From an uncultured Solirubrobacterales bacterium (GTDB taxonomy: Bacteria; Actinomycetota; Thermoleophilia; Solirubrobacterales; Solirubrobacteraceae), in contig CAIKSH010000337.1 of the NCBI GenBank assembly GCA_903830015.1, forward strand, positions 1 through 7,658: a stretch of 7,658 nucleotides of DNA, read 5' to 3'. Shown here one piece after another: positions 1 through 5,111 of the stretch. The first letter of the stretch is position 1. Every line of letters begins with the position of its first letter. The notes under the pieces were generated by a model. The model had not been told where the DNA came from, did not search any database, and saw nothing but the letters and a program-made list of their open reading frames with translations. A program made the position numbers and the translations under genes.

Positions 1-506
1 GCGAACCGGCTGTCGGGCTGGAGCATCCGGCGCCGGCGGCGCCGCTCGCGTCCCTGGCCGACGTCGACGGCGTCGCTCCAGCGCCCGGATGAGACCTGCT
101 CGCCGGCGCCGTAGCCCACGCGGACGGTGAGGGCGTCGTCGAGGGTGATCGGCCGGCCACCGGGGCTGGCAGCGGCAATACGGAACAGCTGCAGGGCGCG
201 GTTGACCTGGGCCAGGCCGGCGAGGGCCTCCTGCCCGGCGTCGACCGACCGCAGCCATCGCGCCGGGTCTTCGGCAAGGGGCTCGGCTCCGACCAGCGTC
301 GCGCGGCTCACCGGGACCTCAGCCGGCGGCGCCCCGGGCGGCGCCTTTCGGTTGCGCCGGCGCCTGGGCGCCGAGCCGATGGTCTCGAGCACGAGCACCC
401 AGTCGGGCCGGCCGGCGTGGCCGCGCAGCACGTAGCGTCCGTCGGCCGGGCCCAGCGGCCACGGGACCTCGAACTGCGCAAACCGGAATTGGGGTGGCGT
501 CGACAG
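1..506 (-). CDS. Hypothetical protein, N-terminal part (runs off left edge)
   Basis: An uninterrupted reading frame on the minus strand gives about 168 codons and continues past the window edge, so the C-terminus is missing. The protein has a strand-rich start (FEVPWPL, GRYVLRGHAG, WVLVLETIG), then a basic, Pro/Ala-rich linker (residues about 47-62), then a helical stretch (WLRSVDAGQEALAGLAQVNR) and a strand region with LTVRVGYGAGEQVSSGRW, followed by a run of arginines. This reads as a real globular protein, and codon third positions are mostly G/C. I do not recognise the family. An in-frame TAG sits five codons before the proposed CTG start at 504-506. There is no in-frame ATG near the start, and the first GTG (about residue 30) would cut into the first conserved-looking segment. 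The start is therefore probably the CTG, with no Shine-Dalgarno sequence and a TAGCTT box 9 nt upstream. It is divergent from the lipoprotein gene. Confidence 0.7.
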   Translation of the reverse strand, partial: MSTPPQFRFAQFEVPWPLGPADGRYVLRGHAGRPDWVLVLETIGSAPRRRRNRKAPPGAPPAEVPVSRATLVGAEPLAEDPARWLRSVDAGQEALAGLAQVNRALQLFRIAAASPGGRPITLDDALTVRVGYGAGEQVSSGRWSDAVDVGQGRERRRRRRMLQPDSRF

Positions 507-515
507 GGCGCCGCG

Positions 516-521
516 AAGCTA
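516..521 (-). promoter_or_regulatory. Candidate -10 box (TAGCTT) for the left-edge gene
   Basis: On the minus strand, TAGCTT ends 9 nt before the proposed CTG start. This fits a leaderless transcript only loosely, since the ideal gap is 6-7 nt. I see no clear -35 element. The call rests on the similar box-to-start arrangement elsewhere in the window and on the lack of any ribosome-binding sequence here. Confidence 0.3.
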
Positions 522-600
522 CCAGCAGCGGCGCTGGCGGGCGGCCGGGGGTTGTGATTAGGTATCCGGACAGGGGAGGACGTGCCTCCAGAGACTTACC

Positions 601-607
601 GAAGGGG
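601..607 (+). promoter_or_regulatory. Ribosome-binding site of the lipoprotein gene
   Basis: The purine run GAAGGGG lies 8 nt before the ATG at 616. It sits immediately before another ATG at 608, which is in a different frame and leaves no room for binding, so this site decides in favour of 616. No convincing -10/-35 pair is visible in the 507-600 intergenic stretch. Confidence 0.65.
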
Positions 608-615
608 ATGCAGAG

Positions 616-1182
616 ATGTCGAAGGGATTGAAGCTGGCCGGGGCCGGCCTTATGGGAATGGCGGCGGCCGTGGTTGCCGCCTGCGGCGGGTCGTCGACGA
701 CGACCACCGTGGTCGAGACCTCCGGGGGAGGCTCGGGCAGCACGACCAAGTCCTCGGACAGCAACACCGCCTCGGGAGGCGTGCCGCTCAAGGCCCCGTC
801 CGGCTCGGACACCCTCAACACCAGCGACCGCAACGGCGTCGAGTACGCGCGCTACTCGAACTCGAGCCTGAGCCCGAAGCAGGTCGTCAGCGCCTACAAC
901 AGCGAGGCCAAGTCGGCCGGCTGGGACATCGTCAGGAGCAACGGCGGCGGCGGGGGCTGGGGTCCCTACGGCGGCTCGGACTACGGGATGATCGCCAAGA
1001 AGGGGAACGAGTACTTCGGCGTCCAGGCCGGCGGGGAGAAGGGTCGCACGACCTACTTCGAGGCCTGCGCCGGACCCGATGCCGACGACTGCCACAACCT
1101 CAGCAATGACGCCCACACCGGTTCAGGCGGCAGCGGCTACGAGGAGCGCGAGCGCCACCGCAGCCACTCCGACTGGAGCTGA
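616..1182 (+). CDS. Small secreted lipoprotein of unknown function
   Basis: The product is 188 residues with a textbook lipoprotein signal: Lys3/Lys6, a hydrophobic Ala/Gly/Val stretch (7-22), and the lipobox V-A-A-C with the lipidated Cys at 23. It should be anchored on the outer face of the cytoplasmic membrane. A Thr/Ser/Gly-rich flexible spacer (about 24-55) follows. A compact domain (about 63-160) contains a helix (SPKQVVSAYNSEAKSAGW), a glycine run (109-120) and an aromatic-rich region (WGPYGGSDYG, NEYFGV). Two late cysteines (151, 159) could form a disulfide. The C-terminus is hydrophilic, with EERERHRSH. I do not recognise the family; the fold is reminiscent of small periplasmic domains with one helix against a sheet, which is only an impression. 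The gene is probably co-transcribed with the ApbE-family gene 30 bases downstream, but it carries no obvious flavinylation motif. Confidence 0.85.
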   Translation: MSKGLKLAGAGLMGMAAAVVAACGGSSTTTTVVETSGGGSGSTTKSSDSNTASGGVPLKAPSGSDTLNTSDRNGVEYARYSNSSLSPKQVVSAYNSEAKSAGWDIVRSNGGGGGWGPYGGSDYGMIAKKGNEYFGVQAGGEKGRTTYFEACAGPDADDCHNLSNDAHTGSGGSGYEERERHRSHSDWS

Positions 1183-1183
1183 C

Positions 1184-1208
1184 GCCCCGGCCCCGGGGGA
1201 GACGGGGC
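1184..1208 (+). repeat. GC-rich inverted repeat between lipoprotein and apbE genes
   Basis: GCCCCG (1184-1189) is matched by CGGGGC (1203-1208), and inside it CCCCG (1185-1189) can instead pair with CGGGG (1194-1198) around a 4-nt loop. The hairpin follows the lipoprotein stop directly and includes the purine-rich GGGGGAG (1195-1201) that probably serves as the apbE ribosome-binding site. It has no T-run, so it is not a canonical intrinsic terminator. It could dampen translation of the downstream gene, but a GC-rich genome produces such matches by chance. Confidence 0.35.
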
Positions 1209-1212
1209 AAAG

Positions 1213-2166
1213 ATGAAGCTGACCGAGCTCTCGTTCGACGCGATGGGTACGCACGCCCACGTGGTGATCGGCGACTGCCAGCCGGGCCACGCGGCCCTCG
1301 CACTGGAGGAGATCGACCGGCTCGAATCCCTGTGGAGCCGGTTCATCGCCGACAGCGAGATCTCGCGCATCAATGCCTCCCCGGGAGAGCCGGTGGAGGT
1401 ATCCCCGGAGACGATCGAGCTCGTCGACCGGGCCGTGGAGGCGTGGGAGCTGACGAGCGGCCTGTTCGACCCGATGGTTCTCGACGACATGGTCTCGCTC
1501 GGCTACGACCGGACCTTCCGCGAGCTGGAGACGCTGCCGCCGCAGGAGCCGGCTCCCGTTGAGGCCGAGGCGCCCGCGGCCGGGCGCGAGAGGCCGGCGG
1601 TAACCATCGACCGGGGAGCCTCAACCGTCTCGGTCGCCGAGCGCGGTATCGACTCGGGAGGCATCGGCAAGGGGCTGGCCGCCGACATCGTCGCCGGGCG
1701 GCTGATCGAGGCGGGCGCCGGCGCCGCCCTGGTGAACCTGGGCGGCGACCTGCGGACCGCCGGCCAGACGCCCGAGGGCGGCTGGCGGATCGACGTAGCC
1801 CACCCCTTCAACCGCGGCGGCCCCCCGGCCGGCCGCTTCCGCCTCGACGGGCAGGCCTTGGTGACCAGCTCCTCCCAGGGGCGCCGGTGGGCCCGCGGGG
1901 GAGAGGAGAACCACCACCTCCTGAACCCGGCCTCCGGGCGGTCGGCCCTCTCTGACGTAGCCTCGGTGACCGTCATCGACACCGAGGGCTGGCGAGCCGA
2001 AGCCCTGAGCAAGGCGGCCTTCCTGCGCGGTCGCCACGGTGCCCTCGAGATGCTGCCCGAGTACGGCGCCGCCGGGATGGTCGTCGGCCGCGACGGGGCC
2101 GTGGACTGGACGGCCGGGAGTCGCCCCTACCGCGTGCCCGAGAAGCTGGTCGCCCGCCGGCGCTGA
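1213..2166 (+). CDS. apbE: ApbE-family FAD:protein FMN transferase
   Basis: ApbE enzymes transfer FMN from FAD to a Thr/Ser of extracytoplasmic target proteins such as NqrB/NqrC or RnfG-type and other FMN-binding domains. At 317 residues the length is normal for the family. Visible family blocks in order: DAMGTHAHVVI (9-19), LWSRFIADSEISRINA (40-55), GLFDPMV (83-89), IDSGGIGKGLAAD (146-158, matching the DLGGIAKG block), VNLGGDL (174-180), LVTSSSQGRRW (216-226), HHLLNPASG (234-242) and AEALSKAAF (262-270). There is a Pro/Ala/Glu-rich insertion at 110-127. In the last block the usual metal-binding Asp and Thr (AD-x3-T) are replaced by Glu263 and Lys267. There is no signal peptide or lipobox, unlike many ApbE proteins, so it may act in the cytoplasm or leave by another route. 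A purine-rich site at 1195-1208 precedes the ATG. Confidence 0.9.
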   Translation: MKLTELSFDAMGTHAHVVIGDCQPGHAALALEEIDRLESLWSRFIADSEISRINASPGEPVEVSPETIELVDRAVEAWELTSGLFDPMVLDDMVSLGYDRTFRELETLPPQEPAPVEAEAPAAGRERPAVTIDRGASTVSVAERGIDSGGIGKGLAADIVAGRLIEAGAGAALVNLGGDLRTAGQTPEGGWRIDVAHPFNRGGPPAGRFRLDGQALVTSSSQGRRWARGGEENHHLLNPASGRSALSDVASVTVIDTEGWRAEALSKAAFLRGRHGALEMLPEYGAAGMVVGRDGAVDWTAGSRPYRVPEKLVARRR

Positions 2167-2177
2167 GCCCTGGCGGC

Positions 2178-2183
2178 TAACGT
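2178..2183 (+). promoter_or_regulatory. Candidate leaderless -10 box (TAACGT)
   Basis: TAACGT ends 7 nt before the ATG at 2191, so transcription would start at or next to the start codon. No Shine-Dalgarno sequence precedes the ATG. The alternative GTG at 2182 lies inside this box. The box and spacing match the TAnnnT pattern of leaderless actinobacterial genes. Confidence 0.5.
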
Positions 2184-2190
2184 GACGGCC

Positions 2191-2586
2191 ATGGACGAAG
2201 CCGGCGAAGGGATCCGTGACCGGGTGACGCGCTCCGGCGAGGACGCGATCGGCCGCCTGGCCCAGGAGATGCTCGACAACCCGGTCGTCAGCGGGGCCCT
2301 CTCCCGCGCCTTCGAGGCCCGCGAGCGCGCCTCCCAGGCCCAGGGCGTTGCCATGGGTGCCCTGAACCTTCCGTCGGCCAATGACGTGGAGCGGCTCACC
2401 CGCCGTATCCGCTCCCTCGGCCAGCGCCTGGACGGCATCGAGGATTCGGTCGACGTCATGAACGACCGCCTTGCCTCGGGCGCGGCCGCGGGAATCACCG
2501 AAGGCCTTGAGTCGATCCGCGAGACGCTCGACTCGATATCGGGCCGCCTCGACGCGATCGAAGAGAAGCTCGGCGACTCCGGCTAG
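2191..2586 (+). CDS. Small coiled-coil protein (phasin-like in style), function unknown
   Basis: From ATG 2191 the product is 131 residues; a GTG at 2182 would add three. The N-terminal half is helical and contains LAQEMLDNPVVSGALSRAFE and ARERASQAQGVAMGALNLPS. The second half is a heptad-like coiled coil: VERLTRRIRSLGQRLDGIE, DSVDVMNDRL and then, after an Ala/Gly-rich break, LESIRETLDSISGRLDAIEEKL. There is no signal peptide or membrane segment, so it is probably cytoplasmic and oligomeric. The style resembles phasin or PHA-granule-associated small proteins, but no PHA gene is in the window and I claim no function. Its coiled-coil register resembles that of the protein at 3306-3740. It follows apbE by 24 bases but probably has its own promoter. 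Its TAG shares the palindrome CTAG with the stop of the convergent phosphorylase gene. Confidence 0.75.
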   Translation: MDEAGEGIRDRVTRSGEDAIGRLAQEMLDNPVVSGALSRAFEARERASQAQGVAMGALNLPSANDVERLTRRIRSLGQRLDGIEDSVDVMNDRLASGAAAGITEGLESIRETLDSISGRLDAIEEKLGDSG

Positions 2587-3275
2587 CTTCCGAGCGCCAG
2601 CAGCGCGTCGAGCCCGACGGTGCCCAGGCGCCCGGTCGTCCGCTCGAGCCGGGCGCCGGTGAGCCGCTCCCCGCCGCCGGGCGAGCCGTCGGTGACCATG
2701 CAGGCGCAGGCGATCCGGATGCCTCGGATTCGCGCGACGGTGAACAGGGCAGCGGCCTCCATCTCCACGGCCAGCGCACCGGCCGTGCGCCACTCCTCGA
2801 TACGGCCGGGGCCGTGCTCGTAGAACAGGTCGGCGGTCACGAACAGGCCGGCCCGGTCGCAGCCACCCGCGAGCAGGTCGGTCAGCTCCGCGTCGGGCCG
2901 GGCGATGCCCTCGCCCCCCAGGTCCCGGCTGACGCCATCCAGGGCCAGGGCTTCCGTGACGGCGAGGACCTCGCCGGGCTCGATTCCGTCCGCCACCGCG
3001 CCGCAGGAGCCGACGCGGACCGCCGTCCTGAGCCCCAGGTCGCAGAGTTCCTCGAGCACGATCACCGCGCTCGGGGCCCCCATGCCGTGGGCCATGATCG
3101 TCAGTGGCTGCCCGTCCCGGGCCTGGCCGGTGTAGCCCCATAGCCCGCGGTTGTGGTTGAACATCTTCGGCTCGTCGGTCAGCTGCTGGGCGAGGGCCAG
3201 GGAGCGTCCCGGATCGCCGCAGATCAGGGCGCGTGGGGCGAGGGGCGCGGTCGGGTGAACGTGACGGGTTTCCAC
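2583..3275 (-). CDS. Purine nucleoside phosphorylase, DeoD-like (NP-I family)
   Basis: The protein has 230 residues, close to hexameric DeoD (about 239). NP-I enzymes cleave nucleosides with phosphate to free base and ribose-1-phosphate in cytoplasmic salvage. Key blocks: ICGDPGRSLALA (18-29) with the phosphate-site Gly20/Arg24; NHNRGLWGYTG (40-50) with Arg43; AHGMGAPSAVI (62-72); RVGSCGAV (87-94) with Arg87 and Ser90; VTADLFYEHG (146-155); AVEMEAAALF (169-178) with the ribose-binding Met172/Glu173; and CMVTDG (192-197), where Asp196 takes the place of the DeoD base-site Asp. The ADLFY and VEMEAA blocks favour a DeoD or archaeal-type MTA/purine phosphorylase over uridine phosphorylase, but the exact base specificity cannot be read. 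The start is GTG at 3275 with no Shine-Dalgarno sequence. The gene stands alone on this strand, divergent from the lysine-rich protein gene. Confidence 0.88.
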   Translation of the reverse strand: METRHVHPTAPLAPRALICGDPGRSLALAQQLTDEPKMFNHNRGLWGYTGQARDGQPLTIMAHGMGAPSAVIVLEELCDLGLRTAVRVGSCGAVADGIEPGEVLAVTEALALDGVSRDLGGEGIARPDAELTDLLAGGCDRAGLFVTADLFYEHGPGRIEEWRTAGALAVEMEAAALFTVARIRGIRIACACMVTDGSPGGGERLTGARLERTTGRLGTVGLDALLALGS

Positions 3276-3289
3276 GGCGGCGGCCCGCG

Positions 3290-3299
3290 AGGATATTCT
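3290..3299. promoter_or_regulatory. Overlapping divergent -10 boxes
   Basis: The ten bases AGGATATTCT read as TATTCT (3294-3299) on the plus strand and TATCCT (3295-3290) on the minus strand, so two -10 hexamers share two base pairs in a nearly palindromic core. The plus box ends 6 nt before ATG 3306, the ideal spacing for a leaderless mRNA. The minus box ends 14 nt before GTG 3275, giving a leader of roughly 7-8 nt. No good -35 elements are visible. The arrangement suggests a single bidirectional promoter serving both genes. Confidence 0.55.
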
Positions 3300-3305
3300 C
3301 TGCCG

Positions 3306-3740
3306 ATGGCCAAGAACGAAAAGAAGTCCAAGAAGAAGAAGGACTCCAAGGCATCGTCGCGGTCCGGGCAGGTCCGGGCGGCGGTCGACCAGGCCTTCCA
3401 GACTGCCGGCTCGACGCTGAACCGTGACCGCGCCCAGGAGGTGGCCGACGACCTCGCCACCGCCGCGCAGCGCTTCCGGGATGTCGTCGAGGACGCGCTG
3501 CCGCCGACCAGCGAGGAGCTCAAGCGGCTCTCCGACCGCCTCGCCGTTATCGAGCGGCGCCTGGGCTCGCTCGAGCGGGCGGTACCCGCGGCCAAGCGCG
3601 CCACCGCCAAGTCGGCGCCCCGCAAGAAGGCGGCGCCCCGCAAGAAGGCGGCTCCGGCCCGCAAGGGCACGGCCTCCCGCAAGCCGGCGGCCAAGTCGGC
3701 CTCACGCAGCACCTCGACGCGCCGCAAGGCGAGCAGCTAG
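3306..3740 (+). CDS. Coiled-coil protein with lysine/alanine-rich histone H1-like tail
   Basis: The product is 144 residues in three parts. The N-terminus is strongly basic (MAKNEKKSKKKKDSK). A mostly helical middle (about 20-95) includes VRAAVDQAFQTAG, DRAQEVADDLATAAQRF and the coiled coil LKRLSDRLAVIERRLGSLE. The C-terminal tail (about 97-144) is rich in Lys, Arg, Ala, Pro and Ser, with the repeated PRKKAA unit. Such tails occur in histone H1-like bacterial proteins, and in the phasin PhaF a helical granule-binding domain is joined to one. A nucleic-acid-binding role is therefore plausible, but inferred. The start is ATG 3306: a longer in-frame extension to 3153 would read backward across the phosphorylase gene, and a TATTCT box lies 6 nt before this ATG. 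Its neighbour downstream, the cyclase, also ends in a lysine-rich tail. Confidence 0.8.
   Translation: MAKNEKKSKKKKDSKASSRSGQVRAAVDQAFQTAGSTLNRDRAQEVADDLATAAQRFRDVVEDALPPTSEELKRLSDRLAVIERRLGSLERAVPAAKRATAKSAPRKKAAPRKKAAPARKGTASRKPAAKSASRSTSTRRKASS
3613..3648 (+). repeat. Two tandem 18-bp repeats coding PRKKAA
   Basis: Two exact, adjacent 18-bp copies (3613-3630 and 3631-3648) begin CGGCGCCCCG and encode the basic unit PRKKAA twice. A degenerate third unit follows (PARKGT). The DNA identity, not just the protein similarity, indicates a recent in-frame duplication or slippage in the basic tail. Confidence 0.85.
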
Positions 3741-3803
3741 CCGCTCCCGCGGGTCCGGGGTCGCCGGCGGGCGCCCCGGGTCGGGCGTCATACTCGCCGG
3801 CGT

Positions 3804-5111
3804 ATGCCGAAGGACGCCCAGAGCAGCGCCGGCGGGGAGGAGCTCTTCACTACCGGCGAGGTCGCCGACCTCACGGGAATCTCGGCCGCGACCCTTCGCC
3901 GCTGGTACGCGAGGGGCCTCTTCCCGGGCGTGGCCGACGGGGAGTGGACGCCGGCCGCCATCGCCCAGGCGCGGACCATCTCGCGGATGCGCGAGCGTGG
4001 GCACTCGGTCGAGGACCTGGTGGAGGCGGTCCAGAGCGGGCGGATGATCGGCTACGTCGACGAGCTCGCCAACGAGCAGCTCCTCAGCGACCGCTACACC
4101 CTGGAAGAAGCCTCCAAGCTAACCGGCCTGGACCCGGAGACAATCCGCGAGACCTTCGCCGCGCTCGGGCTGCCGGAGGCGATCGTCGACAATCTCAACG
4201 GGGACGACGTTCGCGTCCTCAGCTACCTGGCCTCGTCGATCGAGTCCGGCTTCCCGCGCGAGGCGCTGCTCCAGGCGATCCGGGTCTACGGCCAGTCGAT
4301 CGCGCGCATCGCCGACGCCGAGGTTCGACTCCTGCACCTCCACGTCCACGAGCCGCTGCTGCGCGAGGGCGCCGGCGCCGAGGAGATCAACGCCCAGCTC
4401 GGGGGCCTGGCCTCGAATGTGCTTCCCCTCAGCCTCCCGACGATGGACTACCTGCACCGGCGCTACCTCACCCACTACCTCGAGCAGGAGATGGTCACCC
4501 ACCTGGAGACCGACGAGGGCGGCGTCACAGGCGACGGGCGCCTGCTGGTGGCGATCGCCTTCGCCGACCTCGCCGGCTATACGCAGCTCACCGAGGAGCT
4601 CGGAGACGAGGAAGCGGCCGGGGTCGTGGAGCGGTTCGTGGAGTCGGTCCGCCGCTCGATCCCCGAGCAGGCGCGGATCGTCAAGACGATCGGCGACGAG
4701 GTGATGCTGGTCGCCAACGATGCCCGGTCCCTGGCCGAGTGGGCCGTCGGCTTCCAGGCCGGCCAGACCGAGCGCCCGCTTCCCCGCATCGGCGTCCACG
4801 CCGGCGAGGTCGTCTACCGCGACGGTGACTACTTCGGCCGCGAGGTGAACCTCGCGGCCCGCGTCGTCGCCCGGGCTGCCGCCGGCGAGGTCCTCGTCAC
4901 GTGGCCGGTGGTCGAGGCCTCCGGCCGGGCGCTTGGCTTCGACCTGATCGGCGAGGTGAAGCTCAAGGGCTTCTCCCACGCCACCGAGCTCTTCCTGGCC
5001 CACTCGAAGCCGGGGTCGGCGAAGGCAGCCGGCAAGGGTTCCGGGAAGAAGGGCAAGAAGTCGGCGAAGAAGGGCGGGGGCAAGTCCGGCAAGGCGAAGG
5101 CCCGGCGATGA
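3804..5111 (+). CDS. Class III adenylyl cyclase with MerR-like N-terminal domain
   Basis: The 435-residue protein should convert ATP to cAMP. Residues about 14-75 form a MerR-like winged helix (FTTGEVADLTGISAATLRRW, then RERGHSVEDLVEAV). Residues about 88-225 resemble the regulatory domain of mycobacterial Rv1264 (RYTLEEASKLTGLDPETIR, GFPREALLQAIRVYGQSIAR). The catalytic domain (about 245-400) has every canonical residue: metal Asp255 (FADLAGYT) and Asp298, adenine-selecting Lys294 (KTIGDE) and Asp342, and transition-state Asn349 and Arg353 (DYFGREVNLAAR). The Lys/Asp pair indicates ATP rather than GTP. Family members work as homodimers. LKGFSHATELFL closes the domain. A tail (404-435) of almost only Lys, Gly, Ala and Ser follows, which is odd for a cyclase. 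There is no membrane segment. The start has no Shine-Dalgarno sequence; weak CATACT/TACTCG boxes lie 7-9 nt upstream. The stop overlaps the tilS start. Confidence 0.9.
   Translation: MPKDAQSSAGGEELFTTGEVADLTGISAATLRRWYARGLFPGVADGEWTPAAIAQARTISRMRERGHSVEDLVEAVQSGRMIGYVDELANEQLLSDRYTLEEASKLTGLDPETIRETFAALGLPEAIVDNLNGDDVRVLSYLASSIESGFPREALLQAIRVYGQSIARIADAEVRLLHLHVHEPLLREGAGAEEINAQLGGLASNVLPLSLPTMDYLHRRYLTHYLEQEMVTHLETDEGGVTGDGRLLVAIAFADLAGYTQLTEELGDEEAAGVVERFVESVRRSIPEQARIVKTIGDEVMLVANDARSLAEWAVGFQAGQTERPLPRIGVHAGEVVYRDGDYFGREVNLAARVVARAAAGEVLVTWPVVEASGRALGFDLIGEVKLKGFSHATELFLAHSKPGSAKAAGKGSGKKGKKSAKKGGGKSGKAKARR

Noticed and set aside
507..600. Promoter for the lipoprotein gene (TTGTGA, TTAGGT and TATCCG-like pieces at 552-566)
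   Set aside because: No pair has acceptable spacing, and the -10-like pieces miss the conserved A at position 2 or the final T.
319..1116. 265-codon open frame on the minus strand
   Set aside because: It runs antisense to the lipoprotein and out of frame with the left-edge gene; Arg/Ala/Gly-rich shadow composition.
616..1182. Flavinylation target motif in the lipoprotein
   Set aside because: I looked for a Ser/Thr-Gly-Ala-Thr-like motif and found none; Thr-rich stretches near the signal peptide are linker.
2182..2190. GTG start for the small coiled-coil protein
   Set aside because: The GTG falls within the likely -10 box TAACGT; ATG 2191 fits leaderless spacing better. The difference is only three residues, so it is not settled.
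3153..3305. N-terminal extension of the lysine-rich coiled-coil protein
   Set aside because: The in-frame extension crosses the phosphorylase start region and the divergent promoter; the ATG at 3306 has an ideally spaced -10 box.
1621..3354. 577-codon open frame on the minus strand
   Set aside because: It reads antisense across apbE and the coiled-coil gene and out of frame through the phosphorylase; its product is low-complexity Arg/Gly/Pro/Ala typical of GC-rich shadows.
3741..3803. Terminator in the spacer before the cyclase (palindrome CCCGCGGG near 3746-3753)
   Set aside because: There is no loop of usable size and no T-run; such palindromes are expected at this GC content.
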